Positions 45,111 to 55,461 of a stretch of 64,000 bases of DNA are shown here, one piece after another. This DNA comes from Pyricularia pennisetigena (lineage: Eukaryota; Ascomycota; Sordariomycetes; Magnaporthales; Pyriculariaceae). The DNA lies in the NCBI RefSeq assembly GCF_004337985.1, contig NW_021940920.1, forward strand, positions 914,549-978,548, read 5' to 3'. The notes under the pieces are model-generated. The model worked only from the letters and a program-made list of their open reading frames with translations, had not been told where the DNA came from and made no database searches. Each line of letters starts with the position of its first letter. Position 1 is the stretch's first letter. Both the position numbers and the translations under genes were made by a program.

Positions 45111-45684
45111 GCGGATCTATCTGCCTACGATATTTTGATCTTCTCTGTCTTTTCTCCTCAGCCTGCACCCAAGTCTTCTCCGTACGTATCCCTTTCACCT
45201 TCAAGCTCGCCTTTTGTCTGACTGAGACTTATAGCTCTACACACCTGGATAAAGCCAGAGCTGTCCTGCGCCGCAGTAAGTCACTTCCTTGCTGTCGAAG
45301 CTATCTTGATGCCAGGGAAGCATACATATCGACTCAAAACTACCATCGTGAGGGATACCAAACACAGCTCCTCGGTTTAGTCGCAGAACAAAACAAGCAA
45401 AATCTGCTGACAGTGAACGCTAAGTAGGTACAAGTAAACCTTCAAGCGCCCGGTACTCGGCGCCTGCTCCTCTCTCCCAAGAGAAAGTAAGTCATTGGCC
45501 CTTGCGCTCGACTCCTGGAATGTGTGCATTTGACATACTGACTTTTTCTTCTCCTTGATCTTTTGCCATAGATGTCGGCAGCCAGCTTGAAATGGGCGCC
45601 CGATACATACCTGCACGCCCGTGAGGAACCCTCCGGGCAGGGTGTCCTGTTTGGGCACGCCCAGCTCCTCGCCTAGCAGGCGAG

Positions 45685-45906
45685 GATGGTAAGCGCTACT
45701 CTGTTGACGCTCTTGTTCTGCCACTATTTTGAGCGGCGCTGACATTGATTACGTAGCGGGCTGCCCACATCAGAGAGTGGGAGCTCCGGGAGGAGCGTAA
45801 GAGAGCAATGCGCTTCTTTATACTTTGTGGTTGTTTTGTGGCTGTGGTTGTTGCTGCCTCGGTTGTTGGTTTTGTCTTGGCCTTCCGCATAAAGGGCGAA
45901 TATTGA
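45685..45906 (+). CDS. Possible 50-residue single-pass membrane protein
   Basis: Tentative small gene. The ATG at 45685 is followed at once by a GT donor; an intron of 69 bp with CTGAC branch-like sequence ends at ACGTAG (45756), and exon 2 (45757-45906) continues in frame to a TGA. The product starts MRAAHIREWELREERKRAMR and continues with one hydrophobic helix (FFILCGCFVAVVVAAS to VVGFVLAF) and a basic RIK tail. The charged flanks and clean helix look like a real membrane segment. A TATA box lies 580 bp upstream, leaving room for spliced 5' exons that I could not assemble into a longer frame. It could be the last exon of a larger gene, or chance. Confidence 0.33.
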
Positions 45907-45993
45907 TACCCACGACGACGACGGAGCGGCTCAAGATTTTTATCAATACGAGCATTGCAAGGTTATACTTAGGGACATTAATTACGGTATTCA

Positions 45994-46038
45994 TAGAGGC
46001 TTAGCCGGCTAGACCGTTGAACTTTGCTGGAAATATAT
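45994..46038 (-). repeat. Right arm of a 45-bp inverted repeat
   Basis: Inverted partner of 42885-42929, about 3.06 kb away. Its outer end runs into an AT microsatellite (46034-46049). The DNA between the arms holds the secreted protein gene at 44415 and the tentative membrane protein at 45685. Confidence 0.75.
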
Positions 46039-46111
46039 ATATATATATGTATATTATACACACAGTCTTCCGTAAAACTGAAGTGATCGAGAACCATTCC
46101 GCCCCGTCAAA

Positions 46112-46566
46112 GGGCTGCTATTTAACCAAAAAAAAAAACCAAAAACAAAAGTTGAAAGGATCGTAAAAAAAATATATACTTGGACAAAAAGTACCACGAA
46201 AAAATATTTAGGAAATATAAAAGGAACAAATTACATAAAAACATATATTATAACATGAAGTAAAACGTATAACAAATAATGGATAAAAAAAGCAAAAAAT
46301 ATTAAAAAGGATTATTATGTACAATTAATAAAAATTTTAAAATAGGTTAGAAAAATATTTATTTTATTTCCAATAATTTTCGTTTTATATATTATTTGGT
46401 GTATTAACGCAATTATACAAATAATGGTTACAATAAATTATTAATAAATACCATTAACGTTATGATTGCAAACTGCGAATTTCTTTTCCTGCGAGGCGCG
46501 CTATTATTTTCTAGGTTTTATCTTTTTAATAGGATGCCTTAATTATGTATAAACAGGTTTGGTAGA
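46112..46566 (+). repeat. Direct repeat copy 1, AT-rich, RIP-like
   Basis: About 455 bp aligning with 47145-47592 from GGCTGCTATTTA to CAGGTTTGGTAG. Relative to copy 2 it is rich in G-to-A and C-to-T changes (for example GACGCACAAC became AACGTATAAC) and is extremely AT-rich. No open reading frame survives. This is the pattern of repeat-induced point mutation. Confidence 0.8.
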
Positions 46567-47144
46567 TGTTGCATTAGATGGATTTCGGTATCACATAACC
46601 AGAGGACCTTAGTCAGCACAATGCACACCATAAAATCGCTGCCGCGATCGTCAGCCTAGATCATTTCAGGCTGCACGTGTACGTTGGTGTGCGTCAGGTA
46701 CCTTACTTTCACGCAGCCCCTTTCTTTTCGTGTCGGGAACGGATTGCAAACGGCAGCCTTTTGTTGAAAGGGGTTCCATGGTCGCTGCGATCAGTAAAAT
46801 AATACAAACAAACAAGATGTTGGTTGGTCCATGGACTGCGCAGCTAATTGACGTGATTGCAGAGATTTGTTGAAATTTCTGCTACGTTTTCTTGTCTGGA
46901 GATGAACCAACGGTTTTGTGGTTTTGACTGGCAGGGGGCAGTGCTGGCCTCGATTTGACCCTCGGGCCTTGTGTTGTCCGTTGGGGTGATCGCGCGACTT
47001 GGCCGGTCCATTCCACAAATTTTACAACTGTCAAGTACCATCAGAGGCAATAAGGTATGCCGCTTTTGTCAACTTATTATTGTTATTATTACATAAAGAA
47101 AAACCCCCTTACCATGACTTGGTTCAAAAAAGTGACAATATTAT

Positions 47145-47592
47145 AGGGGCTGCTATTTAGCCAAAAAGCCAAGAACAAAAGTTGGCAGGATGGCAAAAAG
47201 TATGTATAATTGGACAAGAAGTACCACGAAAAAAGATTTAGGAAATATAAAGGGGACAAAGAGGGATATTTATTATGACATAGAACAAGACGCACAACAG
47301 GCGGCACATAGGGAGGGTGCTAAAAATATTAAAATGGATCATTATATAAAATTAATAAAAAATTGCGGTATGCTATTTAAATTTTATTTTATTGCCAATA
47401 ATTTTCGCTTTCTATATTATCTGGTATATTAACGCGATTATGTAAAAGATGGTTCCAATAAATTATTGGTAAATATAGTCAGCGTTATTGTCGCAGATTG
47501 CGAATATCTTCCTCTGCGAGGCGCACTATTGTTTTCTAGGTTTCATCTTTTTGATAGCATGCATTTATTGTTTATCAGCAGGTTTGGTAGAT
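47145..47592 (+). repeat. Direct repeat copy 2, less mutated
   Basis: Partner of 46112-46566 in the same orientation, starting about 1.03 kb later. It keeps an 80-codon ORF (47190-47432, starting MAKSMYNWTRSTTKK) that is ruined in copy 1; I do not recognise the product. The two copies could be degenerate LTR-like ends or two insertions of one element. Confidence 0.78.
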
Positions 47593-48804
47593 ACCTACAG
47601 CGTCCATGCAGAGCAAGATCGACTGGCGGCAAATTTTGGCAGTGCCACCTTTGCGGGCTTTTCAGTCCTGGCGAGGCCGGAGGTTGGAAAACGACCCAGA
47701 GTCTTTGGTAGGGATGGCGGAAATCCCGAGGGCAACCAAAAGGCCGACGAGCAACTGGCGAGAAAGCATTATTGACAAGTTGCAGTAAATTATTACCACG
47801 ATAGGTTGTAGGACTGAGCTGTTGTAAGATATGTTGGATCAGCGTCTCACTTTATCGAGTTTCGACGAAGGAGAAATGCTGCGCTTTATACCAAGAAGAA
47901 GTGGAATAAAAGCATCAGAAACAGCACTAACAAAAGAAAAACAAACATTGGGATCAACGTCAACCGCTGGTGAACTTTGTTGAGCTACCTCGCCAAAGCT
48001 CCAAGGTGACATATGACGGAGGCTTGTACGTACAGCTGAAGAACCATTAAAAGTTACCCGGGCGGATTGGTCATTTTGTCAGTGGACTACCCAAGAACTA
48101 CAGTACATGATAACCATAGGGCCGGATTTAATCGAAAGAAGTTAACATGACAGCATACTAGACGTCCTGTTGCATTTTATGCCGGCGGTTTTCTTATTTC
48201 CGTGTAAACAGCAGGTTTCGTCAACGTGAGATGGTTAGATGCATGTACAACAGGCCTTTTCACAGTGACGCTGCCTGGTAAGCTTTCACAGGACGCGATA
48301 ACCGAGCTAGAACCAGGCGAAACTCGTGGCCATCCTTGTCCTACCTACTACTATTTTTGTAAGACCAAAGACCACCATGACGACAAGAACTAAAATCCAA
48401 GGCGCATCAAGTGGCCCGTAGCACAAATCTGTAGCCTTGTACTTTGGATCGAGTCTGGACTCGCCAGGAATAGACCGGTTAGGGTACTCTACCAACAGGA
48501 CCAACGAGGATCCGGCTGCGACCTGAATAGCAGCATGGCATCATTTTGGCCTCGCTCTCGCATGTGCTCCTTTTTTTCTGTCGATTCAACGTCATCCAGC
48601 AACTTGCAAGGTGCACCACGGACGTAAATGCCGAAAAATCCACAAAAGCGGGAGTGTAAACTCTGAGCAACGCCCGGCAAGACGGGTGGGATTGTTTCCC
48701 GAGTATTGGCATCTTGTCATATCGTCAATCCGAAATGGCCACGCAATTGAAGCATCGGTTTGTGCAGCCGCTGTCGGCCTGAGAGTAGCTAGTGAGAGCA
48801 GCCC
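47593..48804. other. Intergenic beyond the repeat pair
   Basis: About 1.2 kb with short ORFs only. The first 200 bp after copy 2 are GC-richer than the repeat and carry a small open frame without family resemblance. Confidence 0.45.
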
Positions 48805-48810
48805 TATAAA
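48805..48810 (+). promoter_or_regulatory. TATA box before small secreted protein 2
   Basis: TATAAA at 48805-48810, 165 bp before the start codon at 48975. Predicted from sequence and spacing. Confidence 0.45.
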
Positions 48811-48974
48811 GATGGAGCGTTCTTGGTGTGAGAAATAGAATTCACTCAAGTTGTTGACCCAAAGCCCCCAGAACATCGAGTTTGACCAGCAACTTCTCCC
48901 ATTCTAATCCCCACCATCTTCTATACCAATCTCAGGCATCAAACCAAAGGGGACAAAAAGAGAAAAAAAAGAAA

Positions 48975-49448
48975 ATGCACCTCTCCACGCTCGCAGCAGC
49001 CGTTGCTGCTCTGCTCGCGTCGCCCACCCAGGCCGAATGCTACACCACGGGCGAGCTGTGGGCGGAGCAAAAGAGCGACGCCTGGTGGGTGGTGCAGGGC
49101 ATGTGCACGCCGCAGTACGTCTCGGGATATTTTGCCCCGGACCAGACAAAGTACAAGTGCATCGACCTGGCCGACGGCAAAAAGGGCGAGTTTTGGGTCC
49201 AGTGGCGCGGCCAGGGCAGCCAGGTGCTCAGCGACGGCGACTGCGTCGCTGGGCTCCTCAACGAGGTCAACGGTTGCGACCTTGGCGGCGAGAGTGTTCA
49301 CTTTGGCTGGTATTTTCGGTAAGGACTTTTAGCCTTTTGTTGCATCTTTATTTATTAATTTATTTTTTTTTTTTTTTGTGTTGCTGTTGTTGTGCTGACT
49401 TTTGGTGTTTTCTGGGACAGCTCTGATCCTAATTCGGGCAACTGTTAA
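48975..49448 (+). CDS. Small secreted cysteine-rich protein (possibly Y3-like fold)
   Basis: Extracellular protein of 123 residues from exons 48975-49318 and 49421-49448. The start at 48975 was chosen because MHLSTLAAAVAALLASPTQA is a textbook signal peptide ending in TQA before ECYTTG. The mature part has six cysteines (ECYTTG, GMCTP, KYKCID, GDCVAG, NGCDLG and a final GNC). The second exon adds SDPNSGNC and the stop. The spacing and the DPN-G-C ending recall secreted fungal proteins grouped with the glycan-binding protein Y3, but this is from memory and tentative. Well-kept frame, tidy intron and TATA box support a working gene. Confidence 0.75.
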
Positions 49449-51148
49449 GTGGCAAAAGATTGCAACCCTTTAACTGAGGGAGAGAATGCAGCTGTTATCT
49501 TGCATATTCCTGCCAGATTTGTAGGAGCTAAAGCTGGAATCTTGGAAATTATTCACTTGGAGCTGCATGTATCTACCCACCTACCCATCTTACTTAGGTA
49601 ACTACTTGAGGGTCCTCGCACAGGGCCTTGCAATATGCAACCTGCCCTTTCTTGGTGAGCTAACCCATAAATAGGGTATCCATGGCTACTGGGCAAGCAT
49701 AAAACCCGGAATCTCGGGTAAAGTCTTGTCTGCTTAACTCGTGGTCTTTCACATGTTGCTTTATGCCAGACTTGAAATACTATTAGAGTCAGCTTGATTG
49801 ACAGACAGGGGGAGAAGCCAGTTAATTAAAGCGGTTTAAGTAGACGATTCACCTGAATTTCGCCAGCCGTTGGATTTCAGTATTACACGTCCATAAAGTG
49901 ATCCCATTCATCGTAACTTTAAAAGAATAAATGCAAGCAAATGCGTGGACTCGATCGTGCGTGTGTGCCATAGGCCGGGAATATTATGCACTTGAGTAAA
50001 TGTATATATCTGTCTTCCCCAGGTATGTAATCAGGACCAGGCCTATTCCCTCCCCGCTTTGCAACAGATTAAAAATGGCTAGAGCAGCACATGTAACTCT
50101 GAGCATGCCACAGTAGTTACCCAATTGGGCATTAGAAACTTCTGCCCTTGAAAGCTTGGTATATGGGGTTTTTATTCCTAGCCAAGGCCGCACCTCTCCG
50201 CTTCCCAAGACCGTTTGTGCTCACTCAGAAATTGTAACAGGCTGTGGCTTTAAACCCTACACGCAGGACAGACTACATCATACAGTACCAAAACAGCAGC
50301 GTGGGAAATTCGGCGGAGATGTGCATGCCAAACGAGCATTTTGAGGCCTGGATTGTCAAAAACACCGAGCTTGGGTTTGAACTGCAAAATAGTAGGCAGC
50401 CATGTGTCTAGAGGACTAAAGAAGGGCTGAGGTAGACTCAAGACACAACATATTTTCATGCTCAGGACGCGTGCCGGGTGTACACGTACAGATGCTGGAA
50501 TGGAAAACTTGGATAGGGAGTTTATCGGCACCGGCATACAGAGTAAAGATGAGCCTCTAACATTACCCACACGTTCAACAGTGTTCCACTGTACCTCTAG
50601 ACTTCCATGTGCCCTGGCCAAGGAATGAACGACCCTTGGTGTGACGGATTGCAAATCCTTGAGTGTCGGCAGCTGTTGACAACCACAGACGTGAATTAGT
50701 GCCGAGTCCCGCAGACAAAAATTGACCTTGAATCGAATACACTCATCCCATTGGGCGCAATGAAGCAGTCCATACCACAGGATTTGCAACCAAGCCGTGA
50801 TTGCTATACCCTTATCCTATGAGGGTTTTGTCTGCCATCACCGCTGCTCCTTGTTGAAAAATCCGAAACAAAACTGGGATTTAAAAAGTCTGTCGTCTAC
50901 AGCAATCATCATTTGCGAAAGATTGCGTCAAGTCTATAGATCTAGAAAAAAAAGAGAAAAAAAATAGGATGTGCTACAATCCACAACTGTCCATTAGTTC
51001 GATTTCTCCAGAGAAGATCGAAGCCGAAATGCCCGCCCATCTCCAGCCCCTACCATGTACCCCTAAACTCCAATAGAATGTGATCATACGAAGAAGGTGA
51101 TAAAAAAGAATATCTCCGTAGATTGAACCGCCCTTGCATTTTGGAAAA
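49449..51148. other. Intergenic, no gene seen
   Basis: 1.7 kb after the secreted protein. A minus-strand ORF at 50789-50250 (179 codons) has no domain or signal and overlaps none of the splice patterns seen in real genes here; not called. Contains the 3' UTR of the acetyltransferase at the right end. Confidence 0.45.
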
Positions 51149-52267
51149 TCAGCTCCCAAATGCAGCGGCGGGGTACGCCCGATCCCTCTTCTTCTTGGGC
51201 CCCCGCGCCGTCGAGCTACTCCTCGAGCTGGCCTCGGACCCTTGCCCGCTGCCCGGCGTGAGCAGCCCCGCGGCCACATCGGGCGGGAGGTCGTTCCAGT
51301 CAGTCTCGGGCCGCTTGTCTTGGAAGCAAAGCGCCGCTGCCTTGGCGGACGCGCTGCTCGTCGGTGCCGGTGCCGGCGGAGTCTTGAGCGGTAGGTTCAC
51401 CACGGCGGCCGTGACGGACGGAGGGACCACAGCTGGAGACGGTGGCGCTGCCGCCGTCGTCCGGGCCATCGCGGCAGAGATGTCCGAGGCGGATGCGGCT
51501 CCGTCCAGCGACCGCCGCACAATCCAGGCCGTATCCGGCCGCAGCTTGTGGTAGTAGCCCTGCTCGGGCCGGGAGCCGACGCGCTCGAAGCCGCGCGCCG
51601 CGTACCACCTCAGCCCGTCCTCGTTCTCGGTCCAGACGTGCGCATAGACGTCTGAGATGTCGACGGCAGACCGCAGGCGCCTGGCGTGGTCGAGCACGGC
51701 GTCCAGCGCGGCCCTAGCGAGCCCCAACGACCTGAAGGGCGAGAGGAGCGTCAGGCTCTGAATGTAGAGGGCGGAACGCTGCTTGCTGAACGGCGAGGTC
51801 TCGACGCGCGCGACGATGGAGCCGATGACCTTTGGCGGTTCGGCGGATAAGGAGGTGTCTTTGTCGTCTGTCTCGGACCACAGGATAGCGCGAGAGAAGA
51901 GGCCCGACGCGGCCGGGTCTAGGATGCGCTGGTAGAAGGAGTCTGGGTAGTTGACGCAGAGGAGGAGGGCGTTGATGCGGCGCAGCGGGGCGATGTGGTC
52001 GGCGGTAATGGGCACGATCGAGGCCGACGGGTGCGGGGTCGTTGCGGGAGGCGTTGGTCCTACGCGCGATGAGGCTGCCGCCGCCGCCGCCACGGCGCCA
52101 GGGCTCGGCGATTGCAGGGGTGCGGGCGGTGGTGGAGGTGGGAGGGGTGGCTGTTGATGTTGTTTTGGTGGTTGCACCACCATCGGTGCCGGGTCCTTGT
52201 TGTTTGGTCGGAAAAAGGATAGAATCGAGGGCTGGCCAGCCGCAGAGGCGGCACCGCGGGAAGACAT
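51149..52267 (-). CDS. Naa50-like GNAT N-acetyltransferase with N-terminal PIP box
   Basis: GNAT-fold acetyltransferase resembling Naa50/San, which acetylates protein N-termini and is needed for sister-chromatid cohesion in animals. Single exon, 372 residues; human Naa50 is about 170. Residues 82-262 carry the GNAT domain: VPITADHIAPLRRIN, NYPDSFYQRIL, LYIQSLTLLSPFRSLGLA with the acetyl-CoA loop RSLGLA (179-184), and VYAHVWTENEDGLRWYAARG, then GYYHKL. The N-terminal extension starts MSSRGAASAAGQPSILSFF: Q12-P-S-I15-L-S-F18-F19 is a consensus PCNA-interacting (PIP) box. A Pro/Gln/Ala-rich linker follows. The C-terminal tail is disordered with a basic KKKRDR, a possible nuclear signal. Nuclear, replication-linked action is an inference. 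Confidence 0.85.
   Translation of the reverse strand: MSSRGAASAAGQPSILSFFRPNNKDPAPMVVQPPKQHQQPPLPPPPPPAPLQSPSPGAVAAAAAASSRVGPTPPATTPHPSASIVPITADHIAPLRRINALLLCVNYPDSFYQRILDPAASGLFSRAILWSETDDKDTSLSAEPPKVIGSIVARVETSPFSKQRSALYIQSLTLLSPFRSLGLARAALDAVLDHARRLRSAVDISDVYAHVWTENEDGLRWYAARGFERVGSRPEQGYYHKLRPDTAWIVRRSLDGAASASDISAAMARTTAAAPPSPAVVPPSVTAAVVNLPLKTPPAPAPTSSASAKAAALCFQDKRPETDWNDLPPDVAAGLLTPGSGQGSEASSRSSSTARGPKKKRDRAYPAAAFGS
52211..52234 (-). other. Coding segment for PIP box QPSILSFF
   Basis: Residues 12-19 of the Naa50-like protein. It meets the Q-x-x-[ILM]-x-x-[FY]-[FY] consensus fully and sits near the N-terminus, followed by a basic residue. APN2 in this same window has the same type of motif (QKSLMGFF). 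Confidence 0.7.
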
Positions 52268-52914
52268 TTGTTGGGTTTCAAAAAATTACCCGTTTGCCTG
52301 TGCAGGGCAAAGAGCAGATGGTTGTTCGCGCCTTTTAGTTGTTTTGAGCACGTATAGTGGTTATGCGACGCGCCCAGCAAACACAGTTCGAACGAAAAAA
52401 AAAAAAGTCGTGACAAGTCCAAGCAAAAATTGATAGAGAGCACAGAGTTAGGGATTGATTGAGGGTCAAGGTGGGCACAAAACAGAAAACAGATTGACCC
52501 TGACAAAATTCCTGACACCTTCTTGTTTCGGCCTGAGCTGGAAACCAAAAGGTATTTTCACGACGTGGCCTCCAGCTGCTCACATTTCAAGACAAGATGC
52601 CCCCGACGCGACTTGCTCAATCAGATCGCAAATGACACGGCGTGGAGCGGACCCTGGAACTGCCGGCGCCACCAGAGACGGAACCGAAAGTCTCAGGGAT
52701 GAGCCTTGGGGGAGGTTTTACTTGACGGAGCATGTTCCTACATAGGTGGGGGGCAGGTTATTTTGACCACAGCGATTTTGCGGACAGAATATCCGCGCTC
52801 TAAATAGGCCTGTAGTGAGTGCCCAGTAATGTTTTATTCTTTGCCTTACTAAGTGCCACCACACTCAGAACAAACCGCCACCATCACATTTACATGATTA
52901 CAATGATAGGGTAG
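52268..52914. other. Intergenic, acetyltransferase promoter side
   Basis: About 650 bp upstream of the acetyltransferase start. Short ORFs only; presumed promoter and 5' UTR. Confidence 0.45.
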
Positions 52915-53700
52915 ATGCTTGCACGCGCTATGATCTCTGTAATGATATTAAATGCCCCAGCAACGCCCCTGATTATACAGCCAGACTGGCATTTGATGAA
53001 TTATTTTCACGTGATTTCCCTGCTCGCTGTCACTCTGACTCTTTTGTTCGTGGTAATCTTTGCTGTGGCAGTCCGAATGTCAGTCGTTATATACAGTGGC
53101 ACAATAGGGTGGATGATTATCGGATAACTCTCAGCGCGATAGGTCCTATTTTACTACAGATCCCACGCATGTATGGCAAGAAGACTTAACTTTTGGTGTT
53201 CGTACGAATCAATAGGTTACCGAGTGTTGGGTGGCCGGCCTTACACACCACGATGTGAAGCTCGGCACGGTGATGTTAAACGACATCTCAGATAAGCAGT
53301 TACTTGTCGAAGCGAGCAAGACATATGCCATTTGATTTCTTCTGTACCCTGTGTGCAATTGGCATGATCAAAGCATCTATTTACATAATGCTGCTGCGAA
53401 TTTTGCCTCAAGAGCCCGGCAAGTTCTTGGATAACACCATTTGACTCTGCTTATGGACAGTAGTCGGACTGACTTCTGCAGCTTGAGCAGCTTCATTTTA
53501 TCCGTGTAATCTGGAACAACTTGATGGTGGCGGCGGGTAAAGCACAACGAAGCCCTCAAGAAGCCTTCATCGGCATCAGCCAGACAGTCATGGGGAACAG
53601 CATAATTACCTACTTTGGCTGCACAATCCTTCCCCGGCGTCATTCTCTCAAAATTGCCGTTGCCCCAGTCGCCCAACGTCCGAATCCTTTTCCTGTTGTC
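52915..53700 (+). pseudogene. Decayed Pth11-like rhodopsin-domain receptor
   Basis: Pieces of one receptor follow in order but in different frames. First a helix-bearing part (HLMNYFHVISLLAVTLTLLF, VVIFAVAVRMSV) ends near IGW. A one-base shift then gives DYRITLSAIGPILLQ, which with GW makes the family's GWDDY-type loop. Next come GLTHHDVKLGTVMLND and EASKTYAI, then TGA at 53333; another shift gives LCAIGMIKASIYIMLLRIL, then TGA at 53442 and 53484. A last piece reads SPQEAFIGISQTVMG. The order of pieces matches the family, so this is a degenerate gene copy, not chance. TGG-to-TGA would explain the first two stops, a change that RIP can make. Confidence 0.65.
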
Positions 53701-53765
53701 CATCGCTTCTGGCACTTAAATTGCCGCTATAGGGCGTGCCCCATACACCACCCGCTGCGCCAAAT

Positions 53766-53768
<3 letters not shown>

Positions 53769-53809
<41 letters not shown>
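53769..53809. repeat. (AT)n microsatellite
   Basis: Perfect alternating AT run of 41 bases. Confidence 0.98.
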
Positions 53810-53813
<4 letters not shown>

Positions 53814-55461
53814 CTGAAGGAGTCCGCGGTGGACAAGCTTACCAGCGAGTTTTCTGGTGACTCATCGAAATTAAGCGTTGCTTTTGTGACTATTGCAGGT
53901 ACTGCCATCACAGTGGCGGTCGCTTTGTGACTTCAACCTCCAGTAAAGTCTTCCCCAAACCGACCAGTGGTGGCTATGACGATGATGATACCGAGGATTT
54001 TGACGGGCAAGGCCGGAGACATTTGAATTACCAAGACCCGTGGCAGGAAAGCAAACTCGGAACCTTGATGGCTATCTTGTCTTGAGATGGCTGAGAGTGC
54101 AGGAAGCCTTGGCCCAAATTACTTGCTCCAACAGACATGGACAATTTGGATTGGATACCGTCTATCAGCTCGTCAAATTTAGCCGGAAAAAAACTGTTTT
54201 AGGCAGCAATAGGAGCGTTCTTCGTTGTTGTTCTTTGAGATCGGATTATCATGAGCAAGATGGAATGTAAATCAACTTGCCAAAATAATTGCAAGAAGAC
54301 TGTTGCCCGGAACAGTGGACGGAACTGCCACCACGTTGTCGGAAGCGGAGGGTGAATAACAGCATGTATAAGTTGCTAGTAGCTGACCCATTACTGAATT
54401 TTTTGCCCAGTAAACAAGTTACAGCCATACGTACGGATGCGTGCTGATAACGAATGCCATTACCAATGGTAGTGATGTTGGTGGGGTGGTAGTGGCAAGG
54501 CTGTAGTTTGTATTCATGGTTTGTACGTGCAGGGTAAGTACCATGTTTGGACTATGCGGTGCGGCTCTGCGACTTTGGTTCCGAACCTTGTCCGTACTGT
54601 ACCTGAAGCATGACGATCCAAATTGAGGCCTGACGGCTCCCGCAAATTCCACTGTACGACGAGGGAGTACAAGCGGCTCCTCTTAACAACATGCCTCGTA
54701 GGTTTTGGGGATTTAAGAAAATGCTCAATTCCCTACCCGGATATCTTGCGTGTTGCGGGTACCCCTGACTTCCAGGAGGTCGGGACTACAGAGCTGAAAA
54801 TCAACAATGAATTCGACACGATATCATCATCTATTTCTTAGCGTCTTTGCTGTCTATAGGGGATAAAAAGAGGTGAAAGCGAAAGAAGAAAAATCGACGC
54901 ATTTACTTTTGCGCATTTCAAAAAAAAAAAAAAACCTGTCCTCGAGACGCGCTGTCGCCGTTCGCTGGAAAACATCAGCCTCTATTAAAAACTGCCGAGC
55001 CCGAACTTGAGGCTCGCCTTTTTTTTTTTTTTTTTTTTTTTTTTGCCGGAAGTTGACTGCAATTAGCGTTTCCATGTACTTCTAGCATCCAAAGGCAAGA
55101 AGCTTTGGAGCTTTGTCTGACGACAAAAAAAAGTTACCACTTCTTCAGGGCGGTCAGTGTTTTCTGCCGGCTGCAACGCCAAGCTCACTACCACCCTTGC
55201 TGGGCCCGCTCAGGAGTGACGGAACATCAACTAAACTAAACCAACCCTGCCAGGTGCATGCGTGCGCTCCATAAGTTTTGGGGGATCGTAAAACGACCGA
55301 TTACCCAGCGGAACGCTCTTCTCCTCTGGCCTTGGACAACAAAAAAATTGTACATCAAACCTTGTTTCGTCGTCCATCTATTTGTATTCTACTTGTTCCG
55401 CGTGTGAATTCCTCGGGCGACATACCCATCGCAAGCTTTGCTCCTGGACGGAACTCTCACA
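53810..55461. other. Intergenic, no gene seen
   Basis: About 1.65 kb after the decayed receptor. Contains an A tract (54919-54934) and a 26-base T tract (55019-55044). Short ORFs have no support. The promoter of the zinc-finger gene at 55462 lies at the right end. Confidence 0.45.

Noticed and set aside
46112..47592. Intact LTR retrotransposon
   Set aside because: The ~580 bp between the two repeats shows no gag, protease, reverse transcriptase or integrase sequence, so only an LTR-like remnant could be argued.
50250..50789. 179-codon minus-strand ORF as a gene
   Set aside because: No family resemblance, and composition is unlike the confirmed proteins of the window.
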